Source of the DNA: Naumovozyma dairenensis CBS 421
Taxonomy: Eukaryota; Ascomycota; Saccharomycetes; Saccharomycetales; Saccharomycetaceae
NCBI RefSeq assembly: GCF_000227115.2
Contig: NC_016487.1
Location: 558,001 to 622,000 of the forward strand
Reading direction: 5' to 3'
DNA: 64,000 nt
Part shown: one piece after another, positions 63,744 through 64,000 of the stretch
How the letters are laid out: every line of letters starts with the position of its first letter
How positions within the stretch are numbered: the stretch's first letter is position 1
The notes under the pieces: model-generated
Told to the model about the DNA's origin: nothing
The model's input: the letters and a program-made list of their open reading frames with translations, nothing else
The model's database searches: none
Made by a program: the position numbers and the translations under genes

Positions 63744-64000
63744 TAATAAATATTTTTTATAGTAAGTAAATAGAGAGTATAATAGAGTTTGAAATTTTAT
63801 CTAATTAAAGGAATGGTTTAAAACAATCTATATGATTGTATAGTGATAGGTAGTTGATTTGGTTATTTGGTTTAATTAACAAGTGTCACAAGAGAATAAA
63901 TACATACAAGAAAACCTTTGCAAGAGCGTAATGATTTATTAGCAGACTGTTAATCTTATATATATGTAAGGTTTTGGACCTTGGAGATAACAAAGAAAGA
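63744..64000. other. DIP5: DIP5 upstream region to window edge
   Basis: Promoter-side sequence of the permease gene, cut by the window end. No clear regulatory motif was identified. Confidence 0.4.

Noticed and set aside
1..64000. CRISPR arrays, bacterial operons, riboswitches or prophage
   Set aside because: None seen; the window is a eukaryotic yeast chromosome, and its direct repeats are microsatellites without spacer structure.

Overview
This is nuclear DNA from a budding yeast of the family Saccharomycetaceae. The intergenic DNA is AT-rich, nearly all genes lack introns, and the one intron seen has classical yeast splice signals (GTATGT, TACTAAC, TAG). Most proteins are immediately recognisable orthologues of Saccharomyces cerevisiae proteins. 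Gene order and content suggest a lineage that shared the whole-genome duplication but is not Saccharomyces: ERV29 sits in the YMR311C-YMR312W track, ADH2 is absent between YME2 and UBP15, and a beta-1,2-mannosyltransferase gene unknown in S. cerevisiae is present. Naumovozyma or Kazachstania would fit; this is inference, not proof.

Left part (1-17.3 kb): a GRE2-type NADPH reductase, a protein phosphatase 1 glycogen-targeting subunit (GAC1/PIG1 type), fumarase (FUM1), a small secreted acidic protein, TAD3 (tRNA wobble deaminase subunit, one intron) and an unknown membrane protein. Spacers here are long (up to 2.8 kb). They hold microsatellites, a repeat-rich 300-bp segment with inverted ends, and candidate Pdr1/Pdr3 and Reb1 sites.

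Breakpoint zone (17.3-21.1 kb): a tRNA-Leu(UAA) gene, then a decayed Ty3/gypsy element whose left end lies about 15 bp upstream of the tRNA, as expected for Ty3 targeting. The reverse transcriptase/RNase H part is on the plus strand, joined head to head to an inverted integrase piece. A possible copia-type fragment follows.

Central block (21.1-56.6 kb): the mannosyltransferase gene, then a run collinear with S. cerevisiae chromosome XIII from YMR302C to YMR314W: YME2, UBP15, SCW10, FKS3, GAS1, PSE1, NIP1, a YMR310C-type SPOUT methyltransferase, GLC8, (ERV29), ELP6, TGL3, PRE5. Three neighbours (SCW10, FKS3, GAS1) build or remodel beta-glucan in the cell wall; others serve translation, nuclear import, ER export, lipid mobilisation and protein degradation.

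Right part (56.6-64 kb): a 20-N assembly gap, a second identical tRNA-Leu(UAA) gene in the opposite orientation, a 2.2-kb gene-free stretch with Aft1-type iron sites, a SIT1-type siderophore transporter and a DIP5-type dicarboxylic amino-acid permease. The two identical tRNA genes bracket the chromosome-XIII-like block on both sides.
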